Assembly: GCA_021841985.1 (NCBI GenBank)
Contig: JAKCCP010000396.1
Span: forward strand, 1-63,676
Origin: Pseudomonadota bacterium
GTDB lineage: Bacteria > Pseudomonadota > Alphaproteobacteria > Acetobacterales > Acetobacteraceae
Reading direction: 5' to 3'
DNA: 63,676 bases
Shown: positions 33,014-52,009 of the stretch, piece after piece
Position numbering within the stretch: the stretch's first letter is position 1
How the letters are laid out: the number at the start of each line of letters is the position of its first letter
Program-made: the position numbers and the translations under genes
The notes under the pieces: generated by a model
The model's database searches: none
What the model saw: the letters and a program-made list of their open reading frames with translations, nothing else
What the model was told of the DNA's origin: nothing

Positions 33014-33334
33014 TCATTTCTCGATAACCTGGCCGCTCGACTTCGCGACACGAACCTTGCGCCCATCGTCGAGTATCTTGAACCCGATCCGTGTCGGCTT
33101 GTCGGTCGCTGGATCGATGAGCATGATATTGGACAGGTCGATCGTCGCCTCGCGCCGCTCGATGCCACCCGGCTGAGAGGCACCGCGCGGCTTGAGATGT
33201 CGCGTCGCGATCGCAACACCCTGCACCAGCGCGCGACCATCCCGCGGCATCACGCGCAGAACCTCGCCGCGCTTGCCCTTATCGGCGCCGCTGATCACCT
33301 GCACCCGGTCACCCTTGCGAATCCGCGCCGCCAT
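33014..33334 (-). CDS. rplX: Large ribosomal subunit protein uL24
   Basis: Assembly initiator of the 50S. 106 aa with the KOW motif [25 protein letters not shown] and [27 protein letters not shown] at 33334 shares a base with the rplN stop, with GGAGG upstream. Confidence 0.97.
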   Translation of the reverse strand: MAARIRKGDRVQVISGADKGKRGEVLRVMPRDGRALVQGVAIATRHLKPRGASQPGGIERREATIDLSNIMLIDPATDKPTRIGFKILDDGRKVRVAKSSGQVIEK

Positions 33335-33702
33335 CACAAAACCTCCGGAGCCAGCGAAATGATCTTCATGAAACGCCGGGCCCGCAACTCACGCACCACG
33401 GGGCCGAAGATGCGCGTGCCGATCGGCTCTTGCTGCTTGTTGATCAGCACCGCAGCGTTGCGATCGAAACGAATCGCGCTGCCATCGGCGCGGCGCACCG
33501 GAAACGAAGTGCGCACGATCACCGCCTGATGCACGTCGCCTTTTTTCACCTTGCCACGCGGGATAGCCTCCTTGATCGAGACGACGATGACATCGCCGAC
33601 CGAGGCGGTCTTGCGCTTCGAGCCGCCGAGCACTTTGATACACTGCACGCGCCGCGCGCCGGAATTATCGGCGACATCGAGATTGGTCTCGGGATGAATC
33701 AT
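33334..33702 (-). CDS. rplN: Large ribosomal subunit protein uL14
   Basis: 122 aa: [42 protein letters not shown], then [18 protein letters not shown] and [26 protein letters not shown]. Complete and typical. Confidence 0.98.
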   Translation of the reverse strand: MIHPETNLDVADNSGARRVQCIKVLGGSKRKTASVGDVIVVSIKEAIPRGKVKKGDVHQAVIVRTSFPVRRADGSAIRFDRNAAVLINKQQEPIGTRIFGPVVRELRARRFMKIISLAPEVL

Positions 33703-33712
33703 CGCCCTCTCC

Positions 33713-33979
33713 TCACGCCTGCGACGGCGCGTCAGCGAGTGCCTCGCCGTTACGTTCGATCACGGTCCAGGTCTTGCGCTTGCTGATCGGCGGGCACTCG
33801 ATGATGCGCACCAGATCGCCTGTCTTGCACAAATTGTTTTCATCATGGGCCGCATATTTCTTCGAGCGACGGATGAACTTCTTGTAGAGCGGATGCATGA
33901 CGCGCCGATCGACGAGGACAGTCACAGTCTTGTCCATCTTGTCGCTCGCGACACGTCCAGTCAGGATGCGCTTGGGCAT
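33713..33979 (-). CDS. rpsQ: Small ribosomal subunit protein uS17
   Basis: 88 aa: [49 protein letters not shown], then [22 protein letters not shown]-fold protein binding 16S rRNA. Confidence 0.97.
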   Translation of the reverse strand: MPKRILTGRVASDKMDKTVTVLVDRRVMHPLYKKFIRRSKKYAAHDENNLCKTGDLVRIIECPPISKRKTWTVIERNGEALADAPSQA

Positions 33980-33992
33980 GTGCGCTCGCCTC

Positions 33993-34199
33993 TCAGGATT
34001 GCACGACGGAGCGTTGCTTCTCCGCCAGGATTGTCTTCACCCGCGCGATCTCGCGGCGCACCAGGCGGATGCGCGCGGTGCCCTCCTGCTGGCCGGTGGC
34101 CCGCTGGAACCGGAGATTGAACCGCTCCTTGGTGAGATCGAGCAGCAGACCCACCAATTCATCCGGGGTTTTGGTGCGGATATCACGCGCTTTCGTCAT
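33993..34199 (-). CDS. rpmC: Large ribosomal subunit protein uL29
   Basis: 68 aa, helical: [48 protein letters not shown]. Located at the exit-tunnel rim where trigger factor and SRP dock. Confidence 0.97.
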   Translation of the reverse strand: MTKARDIRTKTPDELVGLLLDLTKERFNLRFQRATGQQEGTARIRLVRREIARVKTILAEKQRSVVQS

Positions 34200-34200
34200 C

Positions 34201-34617
34201 TCATGCGTCCCCGATGCGGGTCACGAACTTGGTCTTGATCGGGAGTTTTGCGGCACCGAGATCAAGCGCGGCGCGCGCCAGATCGGCAGCGACGCCGTCG
34301 ATTTCAAACATGATCCGGCCCGGCTTAACGCGGCAAACCCAGAACTCCGGCGTCCCCTTGCCCGAGCCCATGCGCACCTCGGCGGGTTTGCGCGAGACCG
34401 GAACGTCAGGAAAAATGCGGATCCACACACGCCCGGCGCGTTTCATGGCGCGGGTGATGGCACGCCGCGCCGCCTCGATCTGCCGCGCTGTCACCCGCTC
34501 GGGTTCCAGCGCCTTGAGGCCGAAGGCGCCGAAATTGAGCGCCGTGCCGCCTTTGGCGAGGCCATGGATACGGCCCTTGTGGGCCTTGCGGTATTTCGTG
34601 CGCTTGGGAGAGAGCAT
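34201..34617 (-). CDS. rplP: Large ribosomal subunit protein uL16
   Basis: 138 aa: [71 protein letters not shown]. Close to the A-site and needed for late 50S assembly. Complete. Confidence 0.98.
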   Translation of the reverse strand: MLSPKRTKYRKAHKGRIHGLAKGGTALNFGAFGLKALEPERVTARQIEAARRAITRAMKRAGRVWIRIFPDVPVSRKPAEVRMGSGKGTPEFWVCRVKPGRIMFEIDGVAADLARAALDLGAAKLPIKTKFVTRIGDA

Positions 34618-34629
34618 CGTCAGGTTTCC

Positions 34630-35307
34630 TCAGCGCTGCGGCGCCTGTTCCGCGGCGCGCCGGTCCTGCGCCATCGGATCATGGGCCAGAATTTCGCCTT
34701 TGAAGATCCACACCTTCACCCCGCAGGTGCCATAGGTGGTCTTCGCCGTGGCGACGCCGTAATCAACATCCGCGCGCAGCGTGTGCAACGGCACCCGGCC
34801 TTCGCGATACCATTCCATCCGCGCGATTTCGGCACCGCCGAGGCGACCGCCGCAATTGATACGAATGCCTTGCGCGCCAAGCCGCATCGCCGATTGCACG
34901 GCGCGCTTCATCGCACGACGAAACGCGACGCGCCGCTCAAGCTGCTGCGCGATGTTCTCGGCGACCAGCGTTGCGTCGATTTCAGGCTTGCGGATCTCGA
35001 CAATATTCAGCGTCACCTCGGCCTTGGCCATGGCCGTGAGATCCTTGCGCAGCGCCTCGATATCCTGGCCCTTGCGACCGATCACGACGCCCGGGCGGGC
35101 CGCGTAGATGGTCACGCGCGGCTTCTTTGCCGGCCGCTCGATCACCACGCGGGAAACCCCGGCGGCGTGCAGCTTGCTGCGCAGTCGGGCGCGGAGCCGC
35201 ATATCCTCATGCAGCAGCTTCGCGTAATCCGCCCCGGCATACCAACGACTGTCCCAGGTGCGATTGATGCCGAGCCGAAGCCCGATCGGGTTGACTTTAT
35301 GTCCCAT
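34630..35307 (-). CDS. rpsC: Small ribosomal subunit protein uS3
   Basis: 225 aa with KH domain: [76 protein letters not shown]. Forms part of the mRNA entry channel. Confidence 0.98.
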   Translation of the reverse strand: MGHKVNPIGLRLGINRTWDSRWYAGADYAKLLHEDMRLRARLRSKLHAAGVSRVVIERPAKKPRVTIYAARPGVVIGRKGQDIEALRKDLTAMAKAEVTLNIVEIRKPEIDATLVAENIAQQLERRVAFRRAMKRAVQSAMRLGAQGIRINCGGRLGGAEIARMEWYREGRVPLHTLRADVDYGVATAKTTYGTCGVKVWIFKGEILAHDPMAQDRRAAEQAPQR

Positions 35308-35310
35308 CGG

Positions 35311-35712
35311 CTACGCCGTCCCTTCCTCGATCTCGGCTTCCCGCGCCCGTTCTGCCACCACGATGCGGAGGTGGCTGAACCATTTCTCGACCCGCGCCGA
35401 GCGCCCGCGACCGCGCGCCTGGAACCGCCGCATCACCACCGCGCGCCCGACTTCGGCGCGCGAGACAATCAGCCGATCAACATCCAGCGAATGATTGTTC
35501 TCGGCATTGGCGATTGCACTCTGCAGCAGTTTCTTCACATCCTCGGCGATACGGCGCTTACTGAAAGTGAGCGCCGCCACCGCCTGCGCCGCCGAGCGAT
35601 TGCGGATGAGGCCAGCGACGACATTGAGCTTGCGCGGGCTGACGCGCAGATTGCGCAGCACCGCCTCGGCCTCGGTCGGATCGAGCCGGCGTTCCTGCTT
35701 CGGCTTGCTCAT
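35311..35712 (-). CDS. rplV: Large ribosomal subunit protein uL22
   Basis: 133 aa from [38 protein letters not shown]; the tunnel loop region is [28 protein letters not shown]. The ATG at 35712 is just after the rpsS stop; the longer frame upstream is a shadow of rpsS. Confidence 0.96.
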   Translation of the reverse strand: MSKPKQERRLDPTEAEAVLRNLRVSPRKLNVVAGLIRNRSAAQAVAALTFSKRRIAEDVKKLLQSAIANAENNHSLDVDRLIVSRAEVGRAVVMRRFQARGRGRSARVEKWFSHLRIVVAERAREAEIEEGTA

Positions 35713-35713
35713 C

Positions 35714-35992
35714 TCAACCCCGCTTCGCTTTCTTATCCGCCGTGTGCCCGGTGAAGGTTCGGGTCGGCGCAAACTCGCCGAATTTATGCCCGACCATGTT
35801 CTCGTTGACCTGCACCGGAAGAAACTTGCGGCCGTTATAGACACCAAAAGTGAGGCCAACGAATTGCGGCAAAATCGTCGAGCGCCGAGACCAGATCTTG
35901 ATGATCTCATTGCGCCCGGAGGCGCGCGAAGCCTCGGCCTTGTTGAGCAGATAGCCGTCCACGAACGGCCCCTTCCAGACGGAGCGAGCCAT
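35714..35992 (-). CDS. rpsS: Small ribosomal subunit protein uS19
   Basis: 92 aa: [78 protein letters not shown]. Complete. Confidence 0.98.
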   Translation of the reverse strand: MARSVWKGPFVDGYLLNKAEASRASGRNEIIKIWSRRSTILPQFVGLTFGVYNGRKFLPVQVNENMVGHKFGEFAPTRTFTGHTADKKAKRG

Positions 35993-35996
35993 GCGT

Positions 35997-36830
35997 TCAG
36001 CCCTTCCCCTTGTTGCGGCGGCGGATAATCAACTTATCCGTGCGCTTGTTCATGCGTGTCTTGTAGCCTTTCGTCGGCTTGCCCCAAGGCGTTACCGGAT
36101 GGCGGCCGCCCGAAGTTCGGCCCTCGCCGCCACCATGCGGATGATCCACCGGATTCATCACCACACCGCGGTTATGCGGCCGCCGCCCGAGCCAACGCTG
36201 CCGTCCGGCCTTGCCGATATGGGCGTTGGCGTTGTCAGGATTTGAGACCGCGCCAATGCTCGCCATGCACTCGGCGCGCACCATGCGCAATTCGCCCGAC
36301 ATCAGCTTGACCTGGGCATAGCCGGAATCCTTGCCGACCAACTGGGCAAAGGTGCCGGCAGCGCGCGCCATCTTGCCCCCTGCACCAGCCTTCATCTCGA
36401 TATTGTGGATGATGGTGCCGACCGGAATGGCAGCAAGCGGCATCGCATTACCGGGCTTGATATCGACCCGCTGACCGGAGACCACACCATCGCCGACGCG
36501 CAAACGCTGCGGCGCCAAAATGTAGGCGAGTTCACCGTCCCGATACTTGATCAGCGCCAAGAACGCCGAGCGATTGGGATCGTATTCGAGCCGCTCCACC
36601 ACACCCGGAACGTCGAACTTGCGGCGGCGGAAATCAACCAGCCGATACGCGCGCTTATGGCCACCGCCGCGAAACCGCGTGGTGATATGGCCATGGTTGT
36701 TGCGCCCGCCGCTCGAGTTCTTGCCCCGCGTCAGCGCCTTGACCGGCTTGCCCTGCCAGAGCTCGCTGCGATCGATAAGCACCGTGCCGCGCAGGCTCGC
36801 GGTAACCGGATTGAAATTCTTCAGCGCCAT
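35997..36830 (-). CDS. rplB: Large ribosomal subunit protein uL2
   Basis: 277 aa near the peptidyl transferase centre. [49 protein letters not shown], and the C-terminal [29 protein letters not shown] that holds the conserved histidine. Complete. Confidence 0.98.
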   Translation of the reverse strand: MALKNFNPVTASLRGTVLIDRSELWQGKPVKALTRGKNSSGGRNNHGHITTRFRGGGHKRAYRLVDFRRRKFDVPGVVERLEYDPNRSAFLALIKYRDGELAYILAPQRLRVGDGVVSGQRVDIKPGNAMPLAAIPVGTIIHNIEMKAGAGGKMARAAGTFAQLVGKDSGYAQVKLMSGELRMVRAECMASIGAVSNPDNANAHIGKAGRQRWLGRRPHNRGVVMNPVDHPHGGGEGRTSGGRHPVTPWGKPTKGYKTRMNKRTDKLIIRRRNKGKG

Positions 36831-36840
36831 TGCCGATCCC

Positions 36841-37188
36841 TCACGCGAGACCCGCGGTCAGATCGATCGTCTGACCTTCGGCGAGCGTCACATAGGCTTT
36901 TTTCACATCGCTGCGCCGGCCAGGCCGACCGCGGAAGCGCTTGGTCTTGCCCTTGGCCACCAGCGTGTTCACCGCCGTCACCTTGACGCCGAACAGCCCC
37001 TCAATCGCCGCCTTGATCTCCGGCTTGCTCGCCTCAAGCGCCACGCGAAATGCCATCTGATGGCGCTCGCCAAGTGCCGTCACCTTCTCGGTAACCACCG
37101 GATTGCGGATGATGCGATACATATCTTCACGGCTGAGCTTGCGCGCACGCTGGCGCGCCGCCTGGCCGAGCTTGTAGGGCGAAGTCAT
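36841..37188 (-). CDS. rplW: Large ribosomal subunit protein uL23
   Basis: 115 aa. An N-terminal extension ([21 protein letters not shown]) precedes [55 protein letters not shown] and [25 protein letters not shown]. Overlaps rplD by 4 nt. Confidence 0.97.
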   Translation of the reverse strand: MTSPYKLGQAARQRARKLSREDMYRIIRNPVVTEKVTALGERHQMAFRVALEASKPEIKAAIEGLFGVKVTAVNTLVAKGKTKRFRGRPGRRSDVKKAYVTLAEGQTIDLTAGLA

Positions 37189-37814
37189 CGGGCGATCTCC
37201 CGGGTCAGCCGTTCGGTCAGCGCGGCAACACCCGCCGCGGTGATGGCCAGCACGTCATGGCGCAGAATGTCATAGACATTGGCGCCGACCGTGGGCAGCA
37301 CGTCGATCCCCGGCAGGTTACGGCTGGCGCGCAGAAAACCGGCATCGACCGCCTGATCGACGATCAACGCCGAGCGCCAGCCGAGTGTCTTGAACTTACC
37401 CACCAGATCGCGGGTCCTGGCGGCACCATTGGCGGCATCGATCACCACCAGCTTGCCCTCCGCCTGCTTCTTCGAGAGCGCCGAGATCAGGCCGAGACGG
37501 CGCACTTTCTTGGGCAGGTCATAGCCGTGGTCGCGCACCACCGGGCCATGCACGACGCCGCCGGTGCGAAACTGCGGCGCCCGCAAACTGCCCTGCCGGG
37601 CCCGCCCGGTGCCCTTCTGTTTGTAGGGCTTGCGGGTGGTGCCAGACACTTCGCCCATGCCCTTGGTTTTATGCGTACCGGCGCGGCGCTTGGCCAATTG
37701 CCAATGCACCACGCGCGCCATGATGTCCTCGCGCGGGGCGGCACCGAATACCGCCTCACTCAGCTCGGCGGTGCCGGCCGGCGCATTGTCCAGCGTTCTG
37801 ATCTCGATTTCCAT
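37185..37814 (-). CDS. rplD: Large ribosomal subunit protein uL4
   Basis: 209 aa: [63 protein letters not shown] (tunnel loop), [21 protein letters not shown]. In other bacteria it autoregulates the S10 operon. ATG 37814 preferred over the GTG one codon upstream. Confidence 0.97.
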   Translation of the reverse strand: MEIEIRTLDNAPAGTAELSEAVFGAAPREDIMARVVHWQLAKRRAGTHKTKGMGEVSGTTRKPYKQKGTGRARQGSLRAPQFRTGGVVHGPVVRDHGYDLPKKVRRLGLISALSKKQAEGKLVVIDAANGAARTRDLVGKFKTLGWRSALIVDQAVDAGFLRASRNLPGIDVLPTVGANVYDILRHDVLAITAAGVAALTERLTREIAR

Positions 37815-37823
37815 CACCCGCCC

Positions 37824-38498
37824 CTAGCCCGCCAACGCCGCCGGATAAGGCGCATCGGCCGGTCGAGCACGCTTGATCGCGTCACGCACCAGCACAAACC
37901 CGCCCTTGGCCCCGGGCACCGCGCCCTTGACCATGATCAGCCCGCGCTCGGCATCGATATGCGCCACCTCGACATTGAGGGTGGTCACCCGCGCGGCGCC
38001 GAGATGGCCGGCCATCTTCTTGTTCTTGAAGGTTTTGCCGGGATCCTGGCGATTGCCGGTCGAACCATGGCTGCGGTGGCTGATGGAAACCCCATGGCTC
38101 GCCTCAAGGCCACGGAAATTCCACCGCTTCATCGCCCCCGCGAAGCCCTTGCCCTTCGAGGTGCCGCAGACATCGACCATCTGCCCGACCACGAAATGCG
38201 CCGCCGACAGCGCCGCCCCGGGCTCCAGCAGCGCCTCGGGCGCGACCCGGAATTCGACCAGCTTCTGCTTCGGCTCGACCTTGGCGCGGGCGAAATGGCC
38301 GCGATTGGGTTTCGAGACGTTCTTCACCTTGGCCTGACCGAAACCGAGCTGTAGCGCGGTATAGCCATCCCGTTCGGCCTCCCGCACGGCGACCACCTGC
38401 ACCGCGTCGAGATGCAGCACGGTGACTGGCACATGCGTGCCGTCATCCTTGAACAGCCGGGTCATACCCAGCTTCCTTGTCAATAATCCGGTGCGCAT
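37824..38498 (-). CDS. rplC: Large ribosomal subunit protein uL3
   Basis: 224 aa: [88 protein letters not shown] (loop reaching the catalytic centre, with the Gln that is methylated in enterobacteria). Start at 38498 follows rpsJ by 10 nt. Confidence 0.97.
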   Translation of the reverse strand: MRTGLLTRKLGMTRLFKDDGTHVPVTVLHLDAVQVVAVREAERDGYTALQLGFGQAKVKNVSKPNRGHFARAKVEPKQKLVEFRVAPEALLEPGAALSAAHFVVGQMVDVCGTSKGKGFAGAMKRWNFRGLEASHGVSISHRSHGSTGNRQDPGKTFKNKKMAGHLGAARVTTLNVEVAHIDAERGLIMVKGAVPGAKGGFVLVRDAIKRARPADAPYPAALAG

Positions 38499-38508
38499 GA
38501 CGTCTTCT

Positions 38509-38817
38509 TCAGAGCTTGATCTCGACGTCCACACCGGCAGCGAGATCGAGCTTCATCAGCGCATCGACCGTCTGGGGCGTGGGCTCGACGATATCGAGAA
38601 GCCGCCGATGGGTCCGAATTTCGAACTGCTCGCGACTTTTCTTGTCAACATGGGGCGAACGGTTCACCGTGAACCGTTCGATATGGGTAGGCAACGGGAT
38701 CGGCCCACGAACCCGCGCGCCCGTGCGCTTGGCCGTGTTGACGATTTCCTTCGTGCTCGAATCAAGCACGCGGTGATCGTACGCCTTCAGGCGGATGCGG
38801 ATATTCTGGTTGTCCAT
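38509..38817 (-). CDS. rpsJ: Small ribosomal subunit protein uS10
   Basis: 102 aa: [76 protein letters not shown]. Also NusE in antitermination complexes. Start at 38817, 40 nt after tuf; the open frame upstream is not conserved. Confidence 0.98.
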   Translation of the reverse strand: MDNQNIRIRLKAYDHRVLDSSTKEIVNTAKRTGARVRGPIPLPTHIERFTVNRSPHVDKKSREQFEIRTHRRLLDIVEPTPQTVDALMKLDLAAGVDVEIKL

Positions 38818-38857
38818 GGTCCGTGTTCCAGCTTCGTGGTGCCGCCCGATCCCCGTC

Positions 38858-40048
38858 TCAGGCCTCGATCTTCGCCACGACCCCGGCGCCGACGGTGCGA
38901 CCGCCCTCGCGGATCGCGAAGCGCAGGCCGTCATCCATGGCGATGGGCGCGATCAGCTCGACATCCATCGAGACATTATCGCCCGGCATCACCATCTCGA
39001 TGCCATCCGGCAGCTTGACGATACCGGTGACATCGGTGGTACGGAAATAGAATTGCGGCCGGTAGTTGGTGAAGAACGGCGTGTGCCGTCCGCCCTCTTC
39101 CTTGGTCAGGATATAGGCCTCGGCCTTGAACCTTGTGTGCGGCGTGATCGAGCCGGGCTTGGCCAGAACCTGGCCCCGCTCAACCTCCTCGCGCTTGGTG
39201 CCGCGCAGCAAGGCGCCGATATTGTCGCCAGCCTCGCCGCGGTCGAGCAGCTTGCGGAACATCTCGACGCCGGTCACGATGGTTTTTTGCGTCGCCCGCA
39301 GCCCGACGATCTCGACCTCGTCGCCCACCGTCACGAGGCCACGCTCGACGCGCCCCGTCACCACCGTGCCGCGCCCCGAGATCGAGAACACGTCCTCGAT
39401 CGGCATCAGGAACGGCCGATCCTTCGCGCGTTCAGGCTGCGGAATGTAGTCGTCCACCGCTTCCATCAGCTTGAGGATGGCTTGTTCCCCGAGTTCGGGA
39501 TTGCGATCCTCGAGCGCACAGAGCGCCGAGCCCTTGATGATCGGGATCTCATCGCCGGGGAACTGGTAGCTCGAAAGCAGCTCGCGCACTTCCATCTCGA
39601 CCAGCTCGAGCAGCTCGGGATCGTCCACCATATCGACCTTGTTCAGGAACACGACGAGCGCCGGCACACCGACCTGGCGCGCGAGCAGGATATGTTCGCG
39701 GGTCTGCGGCATCGGGCCATCGGCCGCCGAGACGACGAGGATGGCGCCATCCATCTGCGCCGCTCCAGTGATCATGTTTTTCACGTAGTCGGCATGGCCA
39801 GGGCAATCGACATGCGCGTAGTGGCGCTTCGCTGTTTCATACTCGACATGCGCGGTGGAGATGGTGATGCCACGCGCGCGCTCCTCGGGAGCCTTGTCGA
39901 TCTGGTCATAGGCGGTGAAGGTCGCCCCGCCGGTCTTTGCCAGGACCTTGGTGATCGCCGCGGTCAGCGACGTCTTGCCATGGTCCACATGGCCGATTGT
40001 GCCGATGTTGCAATGCGGCTTGTTGCGCTGGAATTTCGCCTTGGCCAT
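38858..40048 (-). CDS. tuf: Elongation factor Tu
   Basis: Delivers aminoacyl-tRNA to the ribosome. 396 aa, with [14 protein letters not shown] (G1), RGITIS (G2), [39 protein letters not shown] (G3 region), NKVDMVDD (G4) and GSAL (G5). Sits directly after rpsG; the fusA gene that normally separates them is absent. Complete. Confidence 0.99.
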   Translation of the reverse strand: MAKAKFQRNKPHCNIGTIGHVDHGKTSLTAAITKVLAKTGGATFTAYDQIDKAPEERARGITISTAHVEYETAKRHYAHVDCPGHADYVKNMITGAAQMDGAILVVSAADGPMPQTREHILLARQVGVPALVVFLNKVDMVDDPELLELVEMEVRELLSSYQFPGDEIPIIKGSALCALEDRNPELGEQAILKLMEAVDDYIPQPERAKDRPFLMPIEDVFSISGRGTVVTGRVERGLVTVGDEVEIVGLRATQKTIVTGVEMFRKLLDRGEAGDNIGALLRGTKREEVERGQVLAKPGSITPHTRFKAEAYILTKEEGGRHTPFFTNYRPQFYFRTTDVTGIVKLPDGIEMVMPGDNVSMDVELIAPIAMDDGLRFAIREGGRTVGAGVVAKIEA

Positions 40049-40106
40049 CGTCTTGTTCTCCGTGCCCGGTCTAGCTCAGACTGTTGGTCGGGAATAGGGT
40101 TCGTGT

Positions 40107-40583
40107 TTACCAGCGGTAGTGGCTGAAGGCCTTGTTGGCTTCGGCCATCCGATGGGTGTCTTCGCGTTTCTTGACCGCCGTGCCGCGGTTGTTCACGGCG
40201 TCCATCAACTCGTTGGAGAGCCGATCCTCCATGGTATGCTCGCCGCGCTTGCGGGCGGCATCGATGATCCAGCGGATCGCCAAAGCCTGGCGCCGCTCGG
40301 GGCGGACCTCGACCGGCACCTGGTAAGTGGCACCACCGACGCGACGCGAACGCACCTCCAGCGCCGGCTTCACATTGTCGAGCGCCTCGTGGAACATGCG
40401 CACGGGATCGGCGCTGGCGCCGCTGCGCCGCTTCATCACGTCGAGAGCGCTATAGACGATGCCCTCGGCAACTGATTTTTTCCCATCATACATTAGCGCG
40501 TTCATGAAACGCGCGATGACGACATCGCCGAATTTCGCATCCGGCAGAGTCTCGCGCTTGACGGCGCGGTGGCGGCGACTCAT
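40107..40583 (-). CDS. rpsG: Small ribosomal subunit protein uS7
   Basis: Head assembly initiator and, in other bacteria, repressor of the str operon. 158 aa from [48 protein letters not shown] to [18 protein letters not shown]. Only 58 nt lie between its stop and tuf. Confidence 0.98.
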   Translation of the reverse strand: MSRRHRAVKRETLPDAKFGDVVIARFMNALMYDGKKSVAEGIVYSALDVMKRRSGASADPVRMFHEALDNVKPALEVRSRRVGGATYQVPVEVRPERRQALAIRWIIDAARKRGEHTMEDRLSNELMDAVNNRGTAVKKREDTHRMAEANKAFSHYRW

Positions 40584-40596
40584 CCCTCTTCCCCCG

Positions 40597-40968
<372 letters not shown>

Positions 40969-41184
40969 AGACCTCTTTCCAATCCAAACGATAACACTCC
41001 GGCCGCGCTGCCGGCCGTCCCCCACAGTCAAGCCCCGCGGCGATGGGGGTTACCCCAGCCTACGGGAGCAATGCGGGTCTGCGGCCTAAGACCCCGGTTG
41101 CCTGGAACCGGCGACGGCGCCGCGGACTCTGCTGCCTGCGAACGACGGCCGCCCCTCACTCCGAGAGGTCGGCCGAGGGCGCGG
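40969..41184 (-). other. 5' untranslated leader of the str operon
   Basis: About 210 nt between the predicted promoter and rpsL. GC-rich with no supported ORF on either strand; plus-strand frames here lack similarity to anything I know. A leader regulatory structure is possible but I cannot define one. Confidence 0.35.
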
Positions 41185-41213
41185 AACCTACGAGCCGCGC
41201 CCCGCCAAGTCAA
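41185..41213 (-). promoter_or_regulatory. Predicted sigma70 promoter of rpsL-rpsG-tuf and downstream genes
   Basis: Minus strand: -35 TTGACT (41213-41208), 17-nt spacer, -10 TAGGTT (41190-41185). Placed in the 452-nt gap between the LysE-type gene and rpsL. No other pair of this quality was seen in the gap; the stretch 41214-41420 holds nothing else I can support. Confidence 0.65.
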
Positions 41214-41420
41214 GCGCCCCTGCGGGCAAAAACCGGGCAATCGGATGAAGGGTGTTTTGAAAAAGCCAGGACGTTGCCCCTGTCTCCGTTTGGAACAAGC
41301 TGGAGCCGCTTCCCCAGACCCGCATCATGGTCAGACTTGCATGAGGGGAAAAATTGCACAGGCTTCGCCTTTGCTGGGGTAAAACCCCTGACCGTTACGC
41401 GCCCCCCGCCCTGCCCGGCC

Positions 41421-42068
41421 TCAAGAAAGCCGGTGCGCGGCCAGCAGTCGCGTCGCCCCCGCTGAGAGGGCATGCATGCCGAAGCCGAGAAATACCAACC
41501 CGGCGGCGCGCGTCATCCAGAGCCCATGGCGAGCATGGAAGCGGCGAACTGGCGCCATGCCGACCAGCAGCACCAGCGCCAAATCGGCCGCCACGATGCC
41601 GCCGCCGAGGGCCACCAGCAGCGCCGGCAGGGCGCCGGCATCGATTGTAGCGGCTCGGCCCGAGAGCAGGGCGGCGAAGGTCGCGAGCGCCACTGGATAG
41701 CCCTTGGGATTGCTCAGCCCGAAAGCCAGGCCGCGCAGCAGCGGCCGCCGCGGCACCAGGGCTGCCGCCGCCCCGTCGCGCCGCGCCAGCAACGCCCGCG
41801 TGCCGAGCCAGGAAAGATAGACGCCACACCCCACGTCGAGCCCGGCGAAGAAGCCAAAGCCGATGCGCCGCGCCCCGATCAGCGCGATCAGCGCCAGGAT
41901 ATTCCACACCAGATCGCCGACGAGATTGCCCGCCACGAACCCCATCGCCGCGCGCCGCCCACGCGCCGCGCCAATCCCGAGGAGTGCCAGAAACGCCGGC
42001 CCCGGGGTGATGATGTAGATCGCACCGCCGGCGACGGCGAGCCAAAGCGAGGCTGGCATCGCCGCCAT
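41421..42068 (-). CDS. LysE/RhtB-family amino acid exporter
   Basis: Six-helix inner-membrane exporter of the LysE superfamily. 215 aa with the N-terminal signature LWLAVAGGAIYIITPGPAFLALLGIGAARGRRAAMGFVAGNLVGDLVW and FGLSNPKGYPVALATFAALL in the middle. The substrate cannot be named. It starts 21 nt after the rpoC stop and is read in the same direction, so it is probably co-transcribed with rpoBC. It separates rpoC from rpsL. Confidence 0.9.
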   Translation of the reverse strand: MAAMPASLWLAVAGGAIYIITPGPAFLALLGIGAARGRRAAMGFVAGNLVGDLVWNILALIALIGARRIGFGFFAGLDVGCGVYLSWLGTRALLARRDGAAAALVPRRPLLRGLAFGLSNPKGYPVALATFAALLSGRAATIDAGALPALLVALGGGIVAADLALVLLVGMAPVRRFHARHGLWMTRAAGLVFLGFGMHALSAGATRLLAAHRLS

Positions 42069-42089
42069 CGGGACGGGCTCAGCGACGGC

Positions 42090-46259
<4,170 letters not shown>

Positions 46260-46278
46260 GCCATTTTCACTCCGCTCG

Positions 46279-46306
46279 ACCCGCCCGGCAGGCCTGCCGG
46301 GCGGGT
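46279..46306 (-). promoter_or_regulatory. Perfect 28-nt palindrome in the rpoB-rpoC intergenic region
   Basis: ACCCGCCCGGCAGG is followed at once by its exact reverse complement. As RNA it can form a 12-bp GC-rich stem with a small loop, ending about 20 nt before the rpoC start codon and just upstream of its ribosome site. No U-run follows, so it is not a classical terminator. It may be an RNA-processing or pausing site. Confidence 0.75.
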
Positions 46307-46345
46307 GTTGCAAGCTGGGATCGCGAATGTTTCGTCATCGGCGCG

Positions 46346-50521
<4,176 letters not shown>

Positions 50522-50741
50522 GCCTTGCCCTCAAGAGTCTCAAGCTCGGAGACAGCGCGATGGACTCGCGCGCCCAACATTGTCGTCAAACCCGCCTCGT
50601 CAAACCCGCCGCCGTTCAGCGCCCGCCGCGAGATCCACCCGCCGCAAGATCCTTGGGGACGCGATGCCAACAGCAAACCAGACGGGGATCCGGGGGATCT
50701 CCGCCTGACTGCCAAGCCTGCCGGGACGATACCCGCTCGCG
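50522..50741 (-). other. rplL-rpoB intergenic region
   Basis: 220 nt of GC-rich sequence with short direct repeats such as GGCGGGTTTGACGA. No supported ORF and no clear terminator. In other bacteria this gap carries attenuation and RNase III sites; nothing here lets me assign one. Confidence 0.35.
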
Positions 50742-51119
50742 CTACTTGATCTCGACAGTCGCGCCCTGCTCTTCCAGAACCTTCCGCAGCCTCTCCGCCT
50801 CGTCCTTGTTCACCCCTTCCTTGACGGTCTTCGGGGCACCCTCGACGAGATCCTTGGCCTCTTTCAGGCCAAGCCCGGTGATCGTCCGGATTTCCTTGAT
50901 CACGTTGATTTTTTTCTCCCCAGCCTTGGCCAGGATCACGGTGAACTCGGTCTGCTCCTCGGCCGGCGCCGCAGCAGCCGCGGCCGTGGTCGGCGCGGCC
51001 ATCGCCACCGGGGCAGCCGCAGAGACACCCCACTTCTCCTCAAGAAGTTTCGACAGCTCGGCTGCTTCGAGCACACTCAGGCTCGACAGCTCATCCACCA
51101 GCTTTGCCAGATCAGCCAT
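50742..51119 (-). CDS. rplL: Large ribosomal subunit protein bL12 (L7/L12)
   Basis: Stalk protein that recruits translation GTPases. 125 aa: [34 protein letters not shown], an Ala-rich hinge, and [58 protein letters not shown]. Acidic and complete. Confidence 0.98.
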   Translation of the reverse strand: MADLAKLVDELSSLSVLEAAELSKLLEEKWGVSAAAPVAMAAPTTAAAAAAPAEEQTEFTVILAKAGEKKINVIKEIRTITGLGLKEAKDLVEGAPKTVKEGVNKDEAERLRKVLEEQGATVEIK

Positions 51120-51162
51120 ATCGGTAATCTCCTATTTATAAGCCATGTTCGGCAGCATGCAA

Positions 51163-51176
51163 GCCCCTATCGGGGC
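51163..51176 (-). promoter_or_regulatory. Short hairpin between rplJ and rplL
   Basis: GCCCC and GGGGC pair around a 4-nt loop, 43 nt before the rplL start. Could adjust the rplL:rplJ output; weak evidence. Confidence 0.3.
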
Positions 51177-51196
51177 GATCTCCTCAAGCGCGGCGT

Positions 51197-51715
51197 TCAG
51201 GCCGCCTCCGCGGTCTTGGCATAGGCCCCAAAAACCCGCGCAAGCTGGCCGGCTGGCGCCTGTAGAACGCCCGCGATGCGCGTCGCCGGGGCATTGATCA
51301 CCCCCAGCAGCCGCGCCCGGAGCGCCGCCAGCGATGGCAGCTCGGCGAGCGCCTGCACCCCGGCCGCATCGAGCGTCCGGGCGCCCAGCGCCCCACCCAG
51401 CACCACCAGCTTGTCGTTGGTCTTGGCGAACTCGACGGCCACCTTGGCCACCGCCACCGGGTCAGTCGCCCATGCGAGCGCGGTCGTCCCCTTCAGCAGC
51501 TTGCCAATGCCGTCGAATCGGGTCCCTTCCAAGGCACGGAGCGCGAGCCGGTTCTTGGCGATCTTGAATTGCGCCCCCGCCGCCCGCATGCGGCGCCGGA
51601 GTTCCGTCACCTCGGCGACGTTCAGCCCGCCATTGCGGGTGACCACCACCATCGACGTCTCGGCAAACACCGCAGCGAGGGAGGCGACGAATTCTCGCTT
51701 CTCCAAACGGTCCAC
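51197..51715 (-). CDS. rplJ: Large ribosomal subunit protein uL10
   Basis: Stalk base that binds bL12 dimers and 23S rRNA. 172 aa: MDRLEKREFVASLAAVFAETSMVVVTRNGGLNVAEVTELRRRMRAAGAQFKIAKNRLALRAL. The start is GTG with AGGAG upstream. A 294-nt leader precedes it. Confidence 0.97.
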   Translation of the reverse strand: MDRLEKREFVASLAAVFAETSMVVVTRNGGLNVAEVTELRRRMRAAGAQFKIAKNRLALRALEGTRFDGIGKLLKGTTALAWATDPVAVAKVAVEFAKTNDKLVVLGGALGARTLDAAGVQALAELPSLAALRARLLGVINAPATRIAGVLQAPAGQLARVFGAYAKTAEAA

Positions 51716-52009
51716 AGCCGTCTCCTGGTTCTGGCCCGACGCAAGACGGCGCCGGGCCGGGTTGCCCTCTGGGCCCAGGGATCATCCCCGAACCCGGTTC
51801 GCCTGTCCTTTGCATACGGAAAACCGCCAAGGCACGCCGCGTGGACCCTGCCACCGACACCCTGGGCTTCCCCGTCTCCCGCGCGCGAGCCCGAGGGCCC
51901 CTTAGGTTCTTCCGCAGAAGATCACGTGCGGTCTCGGACAGGTTCGAGCGGCATGCCTGGGCGCGCCGCCCTGCCCACCGGCCCGATCGGGCCGGCGTAT
52001 CTCATCACC
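51716..52009 (-). promoter_or_regulatory. Long rplA-rplJ leader region, possible uL10 autoregulatory leader
   Basis: 294 nt without a supported ORF. It contains a perfect 18-nt palindrome (51978-51995, CCGGCCCGATCGGGCCGG) just after the rplA stop and several other GC-rich inverted repeats. uL10 autoregulates rplJL through a leader RNA in many bacteria, which is the likely reason for the long gap; I cannot draw the binding structure with confidence. Confidence 0.45.

Noticed and set aside
41043..41465. Plus-strand ORF in the rpsL upstream gap
   Set aside because: Pro/Arg-rich with no similarity; overlaps the predicted str promoter and the end of the LysE gene in antisense.
41395..42045. Alternative frame in the exporter gene (216-aa minus-strand ORF)
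   Set aside because: The Arg/Gly-rich translation has no membrane segments, while the 41421-42068 frame has the full LysE signature.
46279..46306. Intrinsic terminator between rpoB and rpoC
   Set aside because: The hairpin has no following U-run on either strand, and termination there would block rpoC; kept as a regulatory or processing structure.
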